Source of the DNA: SHZI01 sp963698405
Lineage (GTDB): Bacteria; Pseudomonadota; Gammaproteobacteria; Steroidobacterales; GCA-2729495
Assembly: GCA_963698405.1 (NCBI GenBank)
Contig: CAVOQT010000005.1
Span: 186,001-250,000, forward strand
DNA: 64,000 nucleotides
Reading direction: 5' to 3'
The position numbers and the translations under genes are program-made. Positions 28,216-35,433 of this stretch are shown here, piece after piece (within the stretch, counting starts at the first letter, position 1; each line of letters opens with the position of its first letter). The notes beneath the pieces are model-generated. The model saw only the letters and a program-made list of their open reading frames with translations. It did no database searches and was not told the DNA's origin.

Positions 28216-30611
28216 GTCCTGCCATCGTCGTCCATGATGCCGCCGGTACGCGCAGCTTTGCTGAAGCGGATCTGCCACTGCGTATCGGTACCGGACCCGC
28301 GGCAGCGATCCGGCTGCCCGGTCCGGTCGTTGACCAGAGCCATGCCCTGCTGGGCCTGCTCGACGGCCGGCCGTTCCTGCAGCCGACCGGTATGCAGCTG
28401 ACGGTCAACGATGTGCCGCTCACCGGCACATGCTGGCTCGGCGATGGTGACGAGATCGGTATCGGCAGTGCGCGTATCCGCTGTGCTTTCAGCGCGGAGG
28501 CACTGGAATTCAGGCTGCGCTTCAGCGGTGTGGATTACGACACGCTGCCGCCTGCCGAGGCAGCAGCGGAGGCAGCGGCTCCGGTATCAGGAGCTGTGCC
28601 GCCGGTTGCCGCTCTCCGGCGCCGTGCAGCACCGCGCTGGCGTGCGCCGGTGATCTGGTCAGCGCTGCTGGTGCTGGCCTTCTGTGCATTCTGGCTGCTC
28701 AGTTCACGCGCGGTACTGATCGTGGTGGATCCGGCAGTGGCCAGCCTCGATGTGCAGGGTGTGCCGGATCTGCGCTTCGCCGGCCGCTATCTGTTGCGTC
28801 CCGGACGCTATACGGTGCATGCGACGGCAGCCGGCTATGTGCCGGCTCAGACCGACATCGAAGTGACGGATGCACCCAGCCAGAACTTCAGCTTGCAGTT
28901 GGTGCTGCTGCCCGGGCAGTTGGTGGTCAGTACGACGCCGGCAGTCGCTGCTGAAGTCACGCTCGATGGCGTGAGCGCAGGTCGCACGCCGACATCCACG
29001 ATCGACGTCAAGGCTGGTAAACACAAGTTGCGTATCAGCGCGGCGCGCTACCAAGCCTGGGAAACCGAGCTGACCGTACAGGGTGGTGGCGTGCTGCAGG
29101 CTATTGAGGTGCCGCTGGTGCCGGACTGGGCAGAGGTTGCAGTCAGCAGTCTGCCCGACGGTGCTGTCGTACTGGTTGATGGAACGCAGGCAGGCATCAC
29201 ACCACTGACGCTGGAACTACAGGCCGGCGAGCGTACGCTGACACTGGAAAAGGATGGCTTCAAGACACTCAGACACCGGCTCACTGTGGTCGCCAGCCAG
29301 TCACAGCAACTGGCGGCGCTGAAGCTGGAGCAGGCTGACGGCCTGGTGCGCATCATCAGTGAGCCACCGGGTGCGACGGTGACGGTTGCCGGGCGCTATC
29401 GGGGCGTGACGCCGCTGGAAACCGGTCTGCCACCGGGGCGCAGCTATGCCGTGGCGCTGAGCAAGCCCGGTTATGAGCCTGCATCACGCAGCGTGGATCT
29501 CAGCAGCAGCCGGGGTGCGACGCTGCGCGTCGATCTGGTGGCACGTATCGGCGTGGTTCGTATCAGCAGCGAGCCGGCAGATGCTGAACTGCTGGTGGAT
29601 GGAAAATCGCTGGGCACGGGGCCGCGCGAACTGTCGCTGCCGGCTTATGCGCATCGCTTCGAGTTCCGCAAACCGGGCTTCGTGCCCTATGTCATCGAGC
29701 TGACGCCGCAGCCGGGCCAGGAACAAGTGCTCAACGCCCGACTGCTGACGCCACAGCAGGCAGTGATCGCAGCCACGCCGCGTATTGTAAAAACTTCGCA
29801 GGGACTCGAACTGCGCCTGATCCAGCCGGGCGAGTTCCGCATGGGGGCGCCGCGCCGTGAACAGGGGCGGCGAGCCAACGAGACCGAGCACGATGTGCGT
29901 CTGACCCGTGCCTTCTATCTCGGCACGCGTGAAGTGAGCAATACCCAGTACCGGGCCTTTCAGCCCAGACACACCTCGGGCGCGGAGAAGTATCAGCAGC
30001 TGGCCGCTGGCAGTCACCCGGTGGTGATGCTGAGCTGGCAGGATGCGGCGGCCTACTGCAACTGGCTCAGCGACCAGGAGCAGCGTCCGCGCGCCTATGT
30101 GGATGTTGCCGGTCAGCTGCAACTGGCTTCGCCGATCACCACTGGCTACCGTCTGCCCACCGAGGCGGAATGGGAGTGGGCCGCACGCTATACCGGTGGC
30201 GGTGGCAGTCGCCGCTATGCGTGGGGTGATGACATGCCGCCGCCTGCCGGAGCCGGCAACTATGCGGATCGTACAGCGCAGGGCGTGGTGGCGAACGTGC
30301 TCGCCGATTACAGCGATGGCTATACCGTGACTGCGCCGGTTGGCAGCTTCAGTGCCAGTCCGCTCGGCCTGTTTGATCTGGGCGGCAATGCCGCGGAATG
30401 GGTGAATGACCGCTATATCGTCTACCCCTCCGGCAGTCCATTGATCATCGATCCTGCGGGGCCGGCAGAGGGGCAGTATCATGTGATCCGCGGTTCCGGC
30501 TGGCGCCATAGTGGTATCAGCGAGCTGCGTCTGTCGTTTCGTGATTTCGGTGACAGCGGTCGTCTCGACGTCGGTTTCCGGATCGCCCGCACGGCAGGCG
30601 ACAAAGAGTGA
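28212..30611 (+). CDS. FHA - TM - PEGA repeats - FGE/sulfatase-modifying-factor-like protein
   Basis: A 799-residue single-pass protein. The N-terminal 95 residues look like a divergent FHA domain (LPLRIGTG, VVDQSHALL, WLGDGDEIGIG), which binds phosphothreonine. A helix at about 146-163 is followed by four to five PEGA-type repeats (for example LDGVSAGRTPTS, VDGTQAGITPLTLEL, GRYRGVTPLE, VDGKSLGTGPRELSL) up to residue 535. A formylglycine-generating-enzyme-type fold runs from 545 to 795 (FRMGAPRRE, EVSNTQYRAF, YRLPTEAEWEWAAR, GLFDLGGNAAEWVNDRY, VIRGSGWRH). The two Cys of active FGE are not seen near the end, so it is probably a binding module, as in TagR of type VI secretion. It overlaps the kinase gene by 4 bp. 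Confidence 0.87.
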   Translation: MSPAIVVHDAAGTRSFAEADLPLRIGTGPAAAIRLPGPVVDQSHALLGLLDGRPFLQPTGMQLTVNDVPLTGTCWLGDGDEIGIGSARIRCAFSAEALEFRLRFSGVDYDTLPPAEAAAEAAAPVSGAVPPVAALRRRAAPRWRAPVIWSALLVLAFCAFWLLSSRAVLIVVDPAVASLDVQGVPDLRFAGRYLLRPGRYTVHATAAGYVPAQTDIEVTDAPSQNFSLQLVLLPGQLVVSTTPAVAAEVTLDGVSAGRTPTSTIDVKAGKHKLRISAARYQAWETELTVQGGGVLQAIEVPLVPDWAEVAVSSLPDGAVVLVDGTQAGITPLTLELQAGERTLTLEKDGFKTLRHRLTVVASQSQQLAALKLEQADGLVRIISEPPGATVTVAGRYRGVTPLETGLPPGRSYAVALSKPGYEPASRSVDLSSSRGATLRVDLVARIGVVRISSEPADAELLVDGKSLGTGPRELSLPAYAHRFEFRKPGFVPYVIELTPQPGQEQVLNARLLTPQQAVIAATPRIVKTSQGLELRLIQPGEFRMGAPRREQGRRANETEHDVRLTRAFYLGTREVSNTQYRAFQPRHTSGAEKYQQLAAGSHPVVMLSWQDAAAYCNWLSDQEQRPRAYVDVAGQLQLASPITTGYRLPTEAEWEWAARYTGGGGSRRYAWGDDMPPPAGAGNYADRTAQGVVANVLADYSDGYTVTAPVGSFSASPLGLFDLGGNAAEWVNDRYIVYPSGSPLIIDPAGPAEGQYHVIRGSGWRHSGISELRLSFRDFGDSGRLDVGFRIARTAGDKE

Positions 30612-30617
30612 TCAGGC

Positions 30618-30899
30618 ATGTTGGCTAAAGTCTGGCGCACATTGCTGGTGATCGGACTGGGCCTGGGGATTACCTGGGCCGCGGGCCGGATCGGCAGTGG
30701 TCCACCCACCGTGCTGAAGCTGAACGAAGCGGTGCAGCCGGCGGCTGCAGAGCCGGTCAGCGAACTCACTGCTGCCGAGGTTGAAGCTGAACTGAAGAAC
30801 GTCGAGAAGGTACTCAGCGGCGGTCCGGATCCTGGCGAGGTGGCGGCCGACAAGCCGCTACCTGCTGATCTCGGCGTCGCCCTGCCTTCGGATATCTGA
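30618..30899 (+). CDS. Small single-helix membrane protein
   Basis: A 93-residue protein with one hydrophobic helix (VWRTLLVIGLGLGITWAAG, about 5-23) and a Pro/Ala/Glu-rich tail containing ELTAAEVEAELKNVEKVLSGG. It lies 6 bp after the FGE-like gene and 24 bp before the ExbB-like gene. I recognise no family. It may be a subunit or adaptor of the channel complex, by position only. Confidence 0.6.
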   Translation: MLAKVWRTLLVIGLGLGITWAAGRIGSGPPTVLKLNEAVQPAAAEPVSELTAAEVEAELKNVEKVLSGGPDPGEVAADKPLPADLGVALPSDI

Positions 30900-30923
30900 G
30901 GCCTGCCGACCGGGAATTACGCC

Positions 30924-31721
30924 ATGCAAAGAACCTTCTCTGCCGAGTTTGTCTTTCAGCTGTTTTCACTGCTGCTGGCCGTACTGCTGGTGCATGCCGT
31001 GTATGTCACCGTGGTTTGGCCGAATGCGACTGCGGTGATGGAGCAAAACCGGCAGATGGTGCAACAGGACGCAAGTTATACGCCGCAGCGTTCCTGGTAC
31101 ATCGTGCTCAAGGACTATGAACAGGAAAGCTGTTTTGTGCTCGGCCTGTGGGCACTGTCGATCATGGGCTACAAGGCCCGCAATGTCAGTCGCGAGCGGC
31201 AGATCCTTGATCAGGAACTGGTGCCTATCGCCGAAGGCATGCGCATCCTGCCCGAAGATACGCGCAACTACATACGCCAGATCCAGGCACTGCCGGCTGC
31301 TGATCAGGCCCTGCTGCTGCCGCGTGCCTTGCTCAATGCCCTGCAGCGTTTCGGTGCCACACGCAATGTGCAGGATGCGTCTTCTTCCGCGCACACTGTG
31401 GTGATGTCGGGTGGTGAGCAGCTCGAAGCCGAGCTGTCCATGGTCCGCTATATTCTCTGGGCGATTCCCTCGATCGGCTTTATCGGCACGGTGCGCGGTA
31501 TCGGCGATGCACTCGGTGTGGCCAATCAGGCGGTATCCGGCGACATCAGCGGGGTTACCGCAAGTCTGGGTGTGGCATTCAACTCCACGCTGGTTGCCTT
31601 GCTCATCAGTATCCTGCTGATGTTCCTCGTACATCAGCTGCAGCTGCTGCAGGAACGACTGTCTTTCGAGGCCGAGAACTATCTCGACGAGCATCTGATC
31701 CGCCATCTGCAGGTGCACTGA
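30924..31721 (+). CDS. MotA/TolQ/ExbB-type proton channel protein
   Basis: A 265-residue inner-membrane protein. A first helix at about 10-30 (FQLFSLLLAVLLVHAVYVTVVW) is followed by a weaker second hydrophobic stretch, a cytoplasmic helical loop, and the conserved channel domain: LWAIPSIGFIGTVRGIGDALG and GVTASLGVAFNSTLVALLISILLMFLVHQL. These two helices carry the typical TolQ/ExbB/MotA signature. Such proteins form pentamers that use proton flow to drive an ExbD/TolR/MotB partner. No gene for such a partner is present; the vWA proteins encoded downstream may fill the role. It lies 5 bp before the FHA gene. Confidence 0.88.
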   Translation: MQRTFSAEFVFQLFSLLLAVLLVHAVYVTVVWPNATAVMEQNRQMVQQDASYTPQRSWYIVLKDYEQESCFVLGLWALSIMGYKARNVSRERQILDQELVPIAEGMRILPEDTRNYIRQIQALPAADQALLLPRALLNALQRFGATRNVQDASSSAHTVVMSGGEQLEAELSMVRYILWAIPSIGFIGTVRGIGDALGVANQAVSGDISGVTASLGVAFNSTLVALLISILLMFLVHQLQLLQERLSFEAENYLDEHLIRHLQVH

Positions 31722-31725
31722 TCCG

Positions 31726-33003
31726 GTGAGCACGGCACCGCTTGCCATCGATCTCAACGATGCGGCCATCGCGGTCGCAGATGATTCCGGCCTGCTGCAT
31801 GTCGGACCAGTTGGCGTAGTGGCTGCCAACGGTCCGCTGCGTACCGCTGGGTCCAATGTGGATATCGTCGGTGCGCATTTGCAGCGCTTGTGGCTGCGTT
31901 ACGCGCGTAGCGGCCAGGCCGGTGTGCTGTGTGCTGCGCCACCCTGGTGGAGCGCGGAGCAAGTCGCGGTGCTGATCAGCACCGTACAGGCATCCGGCGT
32001 GCCCATACTCGGGCTGGTGGATGCTTCGGTGGCGGCTGTACGCAATGAGTTTCCGGGGCGTGAACTGCTGCAGATCGATGCCGGCTTGCAGACCCTCGCG
32101 CTGACGCATCTCCGTCAGGCCGGACAGGTCAGTCTGGGCGAGCGAGAATTTTTCCCCTCGCTGGGTGTAGCGTCGCTGCAGCGTCTGGTGACCGAACTGA
32201 TTGCGAGACGTTTCATCGAGTGCAGCCGTTTTGATCCGCTGCACAGTGCGGAAATGGAGCAGGCACTGTTCGATCGATTGCCGGACTGGCTCGGACGGAT
32301 AGCGCGTGACGTCGATGCTCAGCTTGAGCTGCAGGCCGGGACCGATAAATTCCAGGCGACTATCGATGCCGTGGACTTCAAGCTGCGGCTTGCCACCGCC
32401 TGCGAGCCATTGTTGCAGCGACTGCGCGCCCGGATCGTGATGCGCGGTCCGCATGTCGTGCAGATTGCGCATCGACTCGCCGCGTTCCCCGGGATGATTG
32501 AGGCCCTGCTGAAACTGCCGGACTGCGAGGTCCACGTGCTGGAGCCGGGTGCAGCGGCGCTCGGTACCCTGAGCCGGGTGACGCCGGAACTGGTGGTCGA
32601 GCCGATCGTACAGTTTGCCTTGCCCTGGGACCGGCCACCGGTCGCTCGGGCCGCAGCCAGTGCGGTGTCGGTAGAGCGCAGCGAGTCTGGCGCCAGCCAT
32701 CTGCTGGCCGGACATCGTGCTTTCCGTCTCGGTGCTGAGCCTTTGAGTATCGGTACCGGCGTTGCGGCCGGCGAGTGGGGTGTGGTGCTGGATGCGGGGC
32801 TGCGCGGCGTTTCCCGCCACCACTGCACGGTGCGCCTCGAGAACGGCACGCTGATGTTGTTCGATCACAGCCGCTTCGGCACGCTGCTGAACGGTCATCG
32901 CGTGGACATGGCAGCGGTGCTCAAGGCTGGTGATGTGATCGCCATCGGTACACCGCCGGTTGAGCTGCGACTGATTGCCGAAGTGTCCGGCCATGGCGCG
33001 TAG
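31726..33003 (+). CDS. FHA-domain protein with ATPase-like N-terminal region
   Basis: A 425-residue cytoplasmic protein beginning with GTG. The C-terminal 90 residues are a clear FHA domain (LSIGTG, RGVSRHHCTVRL, LMLFDHSRFGTLLNGH, LKAGDVIAIG), which binds phosphothreonine peptides. The first 290 residues start with PLAIDLNDAAIAVAD and contain GVLCAAPPWWSAEQVA, IDAGLQTLALTHL and FPGMIEALLK. This order is reminiscent of an actin/Hsp70-type fold, in which IDLN... would be the first phosphate loop, but I regard that part as tentative. It is probably a target or adaptor of the kinase at 26332-28215. It overlaps the first vWA gene by 11 bp. Confidence 0.8.
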   Translation: MSTAPLAIDLNDAAIAVADDSGLLHVGPVGVVAANGPLRTAGSNVDIVGAHLQRLWLRYARSGQAGVLCAAPPWWSAEQVAVLISTVQASGVPILGLVDASVAAVRNEFPGRELLQIDAGLQTLALTHLRQAGQVSLGEREFFPSLGVASLQRLVTELIARRFIECSRFDPLHSAEMEQALFDRLPDWLGRIARDVDAQLELQAGTDKFQATIDAVDFKLRLATACEPLLQRLRARIVMRGPHVVQIAHRLAAFPGMIEALLKLPDCEVHVLEPGAAALGTLSRVTPELVVEPIVQFALPWDRPPVARAAASAVSVERSESGASHLLAGHRAFRLGAEPLSIGTGVAAGEWGVVLDAGLRGVSRHHCTVRLENGTLMLFDHSRFGTLLNGHRVDMAAVLKAGDVIAIGTPPVELRLIAEVSGHGA

Positions 33004-34075
33004 AAGCTTCAATATTTTCAGTCTCGCCTTTCTCGATGTGATGGCCTGTGGCCTGGGTGCGACGATCCTGTTTCTGATGATCATCAGCGCGCAGGTCCGG
33101 CTGAAGGCGGAGCGGGCCAGCGAAGAACTGCTCGCTGAAGCCGGCAGCCTCGAGCAGCAGGTGCAGGATGCGCGCACTAACCTGGTTCGGCTGCAGGCCA
33201 GTCCGGTCAGCTCGCCGGAGGCTGCGGCTGCACAGATCGAAAAGCTGCGCCAGCAGATAGCGGACATGCGCGAGAAGGTAGCCGCGCAGTCCGGCGACAG
33301 CATCGCGCAGAAGGAAAGTCCCGAGCAGCTGCGTGCCGACATACAGCGCCTGGAGGAAGGGCTGGGTCGGCTGAGCGCCAGTCAGCAGAAGCCAGGCTCA
33401 GGTGCCCGGGTGCGCAGCTTCGTTGGCGATGGCAATCGCCAGTATCTGACCGGTATGCAGATGGGCGGCAAGCGCGTGGTGATTCTGGTCGATGCTTCGG
33501 CCAGCATGCTGGCACGTACCTATGTGAATGTAGTGCGTTACCGGGCGATGCCGGATGCCCGCAAGCGCACGGCACCAAAATGGCGGCAGGTGGTCGCTGC
33601 GGTGGACTGGCTGACGACGCAGATCGAGCCGGGTACCAAGGTGCAAATCTATGTGTTCAACGAAGAGGCACACAGCGTCATATCCGGTAGCGACGGCAGC
33701 TGGCTGGAAGCCGGTGCGGCCGGTGCGCTTGAGAAGGCCGTGAGCGAATTGCGCAAAGTCGTACCGGACAAGGGCACGAGCCTGGTCAATGCCTTTGCAG
33801 CGCTGCAACAGCTCAAACCCGCGCCGGACAATATCTATCTGCTGACCGACGGATTACCGACGCAGGGCAAGCAGGCGCCTGGCGGCGTCACACAGGTGAA
33901 GCCTTCGCAGCGTGCGACCTTCTTCAATCAGGCCGTGCGTGAACTGCCCGACCGTGCGCCGGTGAATGTGCTGCTGTTTCCCATGGATGGCGACCCAGAC
34001 GCCGCAGGGTTCTTCTGGCGTCTGGCCATTGCCAGCAAGGGTTCCTTTCTGACGCCTTCGCGAGACTGGCCATGA
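32993..34075 (+). CDS. Membrane-anchored vWA-domain protein 1
   Basis: A 360-residue protein. After a short basic start there is one hydrophobic helix (about 10-31) with the motif FLDVMACGLGATILFL, then a coiled coil (about 35-130) rich in Glu/Gln/Leu. The von Willebrand A domain runs from 158 to 352, with the metal-binding MIDAS residues in DASAS (167-171), the Thr in KGTSLVN and LTDG. The helix motif is nearly shared with the next protein. The domain should be periplasmic, where it could bind a ligand or the wall. The start at 32993 (ATG) is used; an earlier TTG at 32975 is unlikely. It overlaps both neighbours. Confidence 0.87.
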   Translation: MARRSFNIFSLAFLDVMACGLGATILFLMIISAQVRLKAERASEELLAEAGSLEQQVQDARTNLVRLQASPVSSPEAAAAQIEKLRQQIADMREKVAAQSGDSIAQKESPEQLRADIQRLEEGLGRLSASQQKPGSGARVRSFVGDGNRQYLTGMQMGGKRVVILVDASASMLARTYVNVVRYRAMPDARKRTAPKWRQVVAAVDWLTTQIEPGTKVQIYVFNEEAHSVISGSDGSWLEAGAAGALEKAVSELRKVVPDKGTSLVNAFAALQQLKPAPDNIYLLTDGLPTQGKQAPGGVTQVKPSQRATFFNQAVRELPDRAPVNVLLFPMDGDPDAAGFFWRLAIASKGSFLTPSRDWP

Positions 34076-35058
34076 GAAAGCGACGGCGGCGTGAGGCAGC
34101 TGACAACCTGAACCTGTCGTTTCTGGATGCGATTTCCTGCGGCTTTGGTGCAGTGATCCTGTTGCTGGTGATCACCATGCTGTTCGAGCCGGCGTCTATA
34201 GAGAGCACGCGCGAGGAAGTCCAGGCCGTCATCCAGAACCTCGAAAAGCAGCTGGCCGATATTCTGGCCCAGACGGTGACTGTGGCCAGTCAGCTGGCCG
34301 GGCCGCGCGGCAACGAGCAGCAGACGATTGCCGAGTTGCAGGCCGAGCTGACCCGGATTCGCGGCCAGTACAAGCCGACCAAGGCACCGGTGCCGGACAC
34401 TGCTGAGGAGGGTGAGCTCAAGGCTGCAAGGCAGAAGCTGACCGAGGAAATGCGCCGCCTGCTGGCCGATTACCGGCCGCCAGCCAAAGACGCCACGGTC
34501 GGCGGCATTCCAGTCGACAGTGAATACATCATCTTCGTGATCGACACTTCGGGCAGCATGTATCAGGGACCCTGGCAGCTGGTGCTGCGCAAGATCAGCG
34601 AAACGCTGAGCGTTTACCCGAAGCTGCGCGGCATTCAGGTCATGAACGACGAGGGCAAGTACATGTTCTCGAGCTACGCGGGAAAGTGGATGCCGGATAC
34701 GCCGGGCGTGCGCAAGAACATCATCAGCCGCCTGTCGACCTGGAACCCGTACAGCGATTCGAGCCCGGTCGAGGGTATCGTCGAGGCGATCAACTCATTT
34801 TATGAACCCGGGCGCAAAATCAGCATCTATATCTATGGAGATGATTTTCCGCAGGGCCAGGTCGAGGCGGTGGCGCGCTATGTCGACCGGATCAACCGCT
34901 CGGGCAAGGATGGTCGACGCCTGGTCCGCATTCATGCGGTTGGCTTTCCCACCCAGTTTGCCGCCGGGCAGGACCGCAACGGTACGCGTTTTGCCAATCT
35001 GATGCGCGCACTCTGCGAGCGCAATGACGGCAGCTTCGTGGCCCTGACCACGTTGTAA
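34072..35058 (+). CDS. Membrane-anchored vWA-domain protein 2
   Basis: A 328-residue paralogue of the preceding protein in layout: a strongly basic N-terminus (MRKRRRREAAD), a helix with LSFLDAISCGFGAVILLL (15-33), a coiled coil (about 45-135), and a von Willebrand A domain (150-325) with canonical MIDAS residues DTSGS (158-162), plus YGDD. The Cys-Gly-x-Gly-Ala helix motif matches that of the first vWA protein. It is the last member of the operon (ATGA overlap upstream), followed after about 20 bp by a pterin dehydratase gene. It is probably a periplasmic effector or sensor working with the channel. Confidence 0.87.
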   Translation: MRKRRRREAADNLNLSFLDAISCGFGAVILLLVITMLFEPASIESTREEVQAVIQNLEKQLADILAQTVTVASQLAGPRGNEQQTIAELQAELTRIRGQYKPTKAPVPDTAEEGELKAARQKLTEEMRRLLADYRPPAKDATVGGIPVDSEYIIFVIDTSGSMYQGPWQLVLRKISETLSVYPKLRGIQVMNDEGKYMFSSYAGKWMPDTPGVRKNIISRLSTWNPYSDSSPVEGIVEAINSFYEPGRKISIYIYGDDFPQGQVEAVARYVDRINRSGKDGRRLVRIHAVGFPTQFAAGQDRNGTRFANLMRALCERNDGSFVALTTL

Positions 35059-35079
35059 CAGTTGACAGGAGAATTGCCG

Positions 35080-35424
35080 ATGAGCGATCCGGAAAAACTT
35101 GCTACAAGACGTTGCAAGCCCTGTGAAGGTGGCGTTCCGGTGCTGGATCCGACAGCGGTTGCCGAACTGCGCCGTGCCCTGCATGCGGACTGGCAGTTGT
35201 CGGCTGACGGCAAGTGGCTGGTGCGCAGCGTAGCCTTCGACAATTACGCGCGTACGCTGGGTTTCGTCAATGCCGTCGGCTGGATTGCCGAATCAGAGGC
35301 TCACCACCCCGACCTGGAGGTGGTGTGGGGCAAGTGCGTGGTGAAGTGGTCGACTCATGCGGTGGATGGCCTCACTGAAAATGATTTCATCTGTGCCGCA
35401 AAAGTCGACCAGCTCCTGACCTGA
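35080..35424 (+). CDS. phhB: 4a-hydroxytetrahydrobiopterin dehydratase (PCD/DCoH)
   Basis: Recycles the carbinolamine form of tetrahydrobiopterin produced by aromatic amino-acid hydroxylases. The 114 residues hold the family motif EAHHPDLEVVWGKCVVKWSTHAVDGLTENDF in pieces: the histidine pair HHP, W at the middle and THAVDGLT. AGGAGA lies about 8 bp before the ATG at 35080. It follows vWA protein 2 by 21 bp and may be read through from the operon, though a functional link is unlikely. No phenylalanine hydroxylase gene is in the window. Confidence 0.9.
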   Translation: MSDPEKLATRRCKPCEGGVPVLDPTAVAELRRALHADWQLSADGKWLVRSVAFDNYARTLGFVNAVGWIAESEAHHPDLEVVWGKCVVKWSTHAVDGLTENDFICAAKVDQLLT

Positions 35425-35433
35425 GTTCCTGCC

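Noticed and set aside
28212..30611. Active formylglycine-generating enzyme with a sulfatase
   Set aside because: The catalytic Cys pair was not seen and no sulfatase gene is in the window.
31606..33342. Reverse-strand frame of 578 codons opposite the FHA and vWA genes
   Set aside because: Antisense shadow of GC-rich codons. It crosses two real forward genes and has no domain-like sequence.
24242..35058. Reading the operon as part of a type VI secretion locus
   Set aside because: No TssB/C sheath, VgrG, Hcp, ClpV, TssJLM or PAAR genes are present, and an ExbB-like channel with vWA proteins is not part of T6SS.
30924..35058. Zorya-type defence (ZorAB plus ZorCDE)
   Set aside because: A MotA/ExbB-like channel fits ZorA loosely, but there is no MotB/OmpA-like ZorB, no helicase or nuclease. 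The partners are vWA and FHA proteins.
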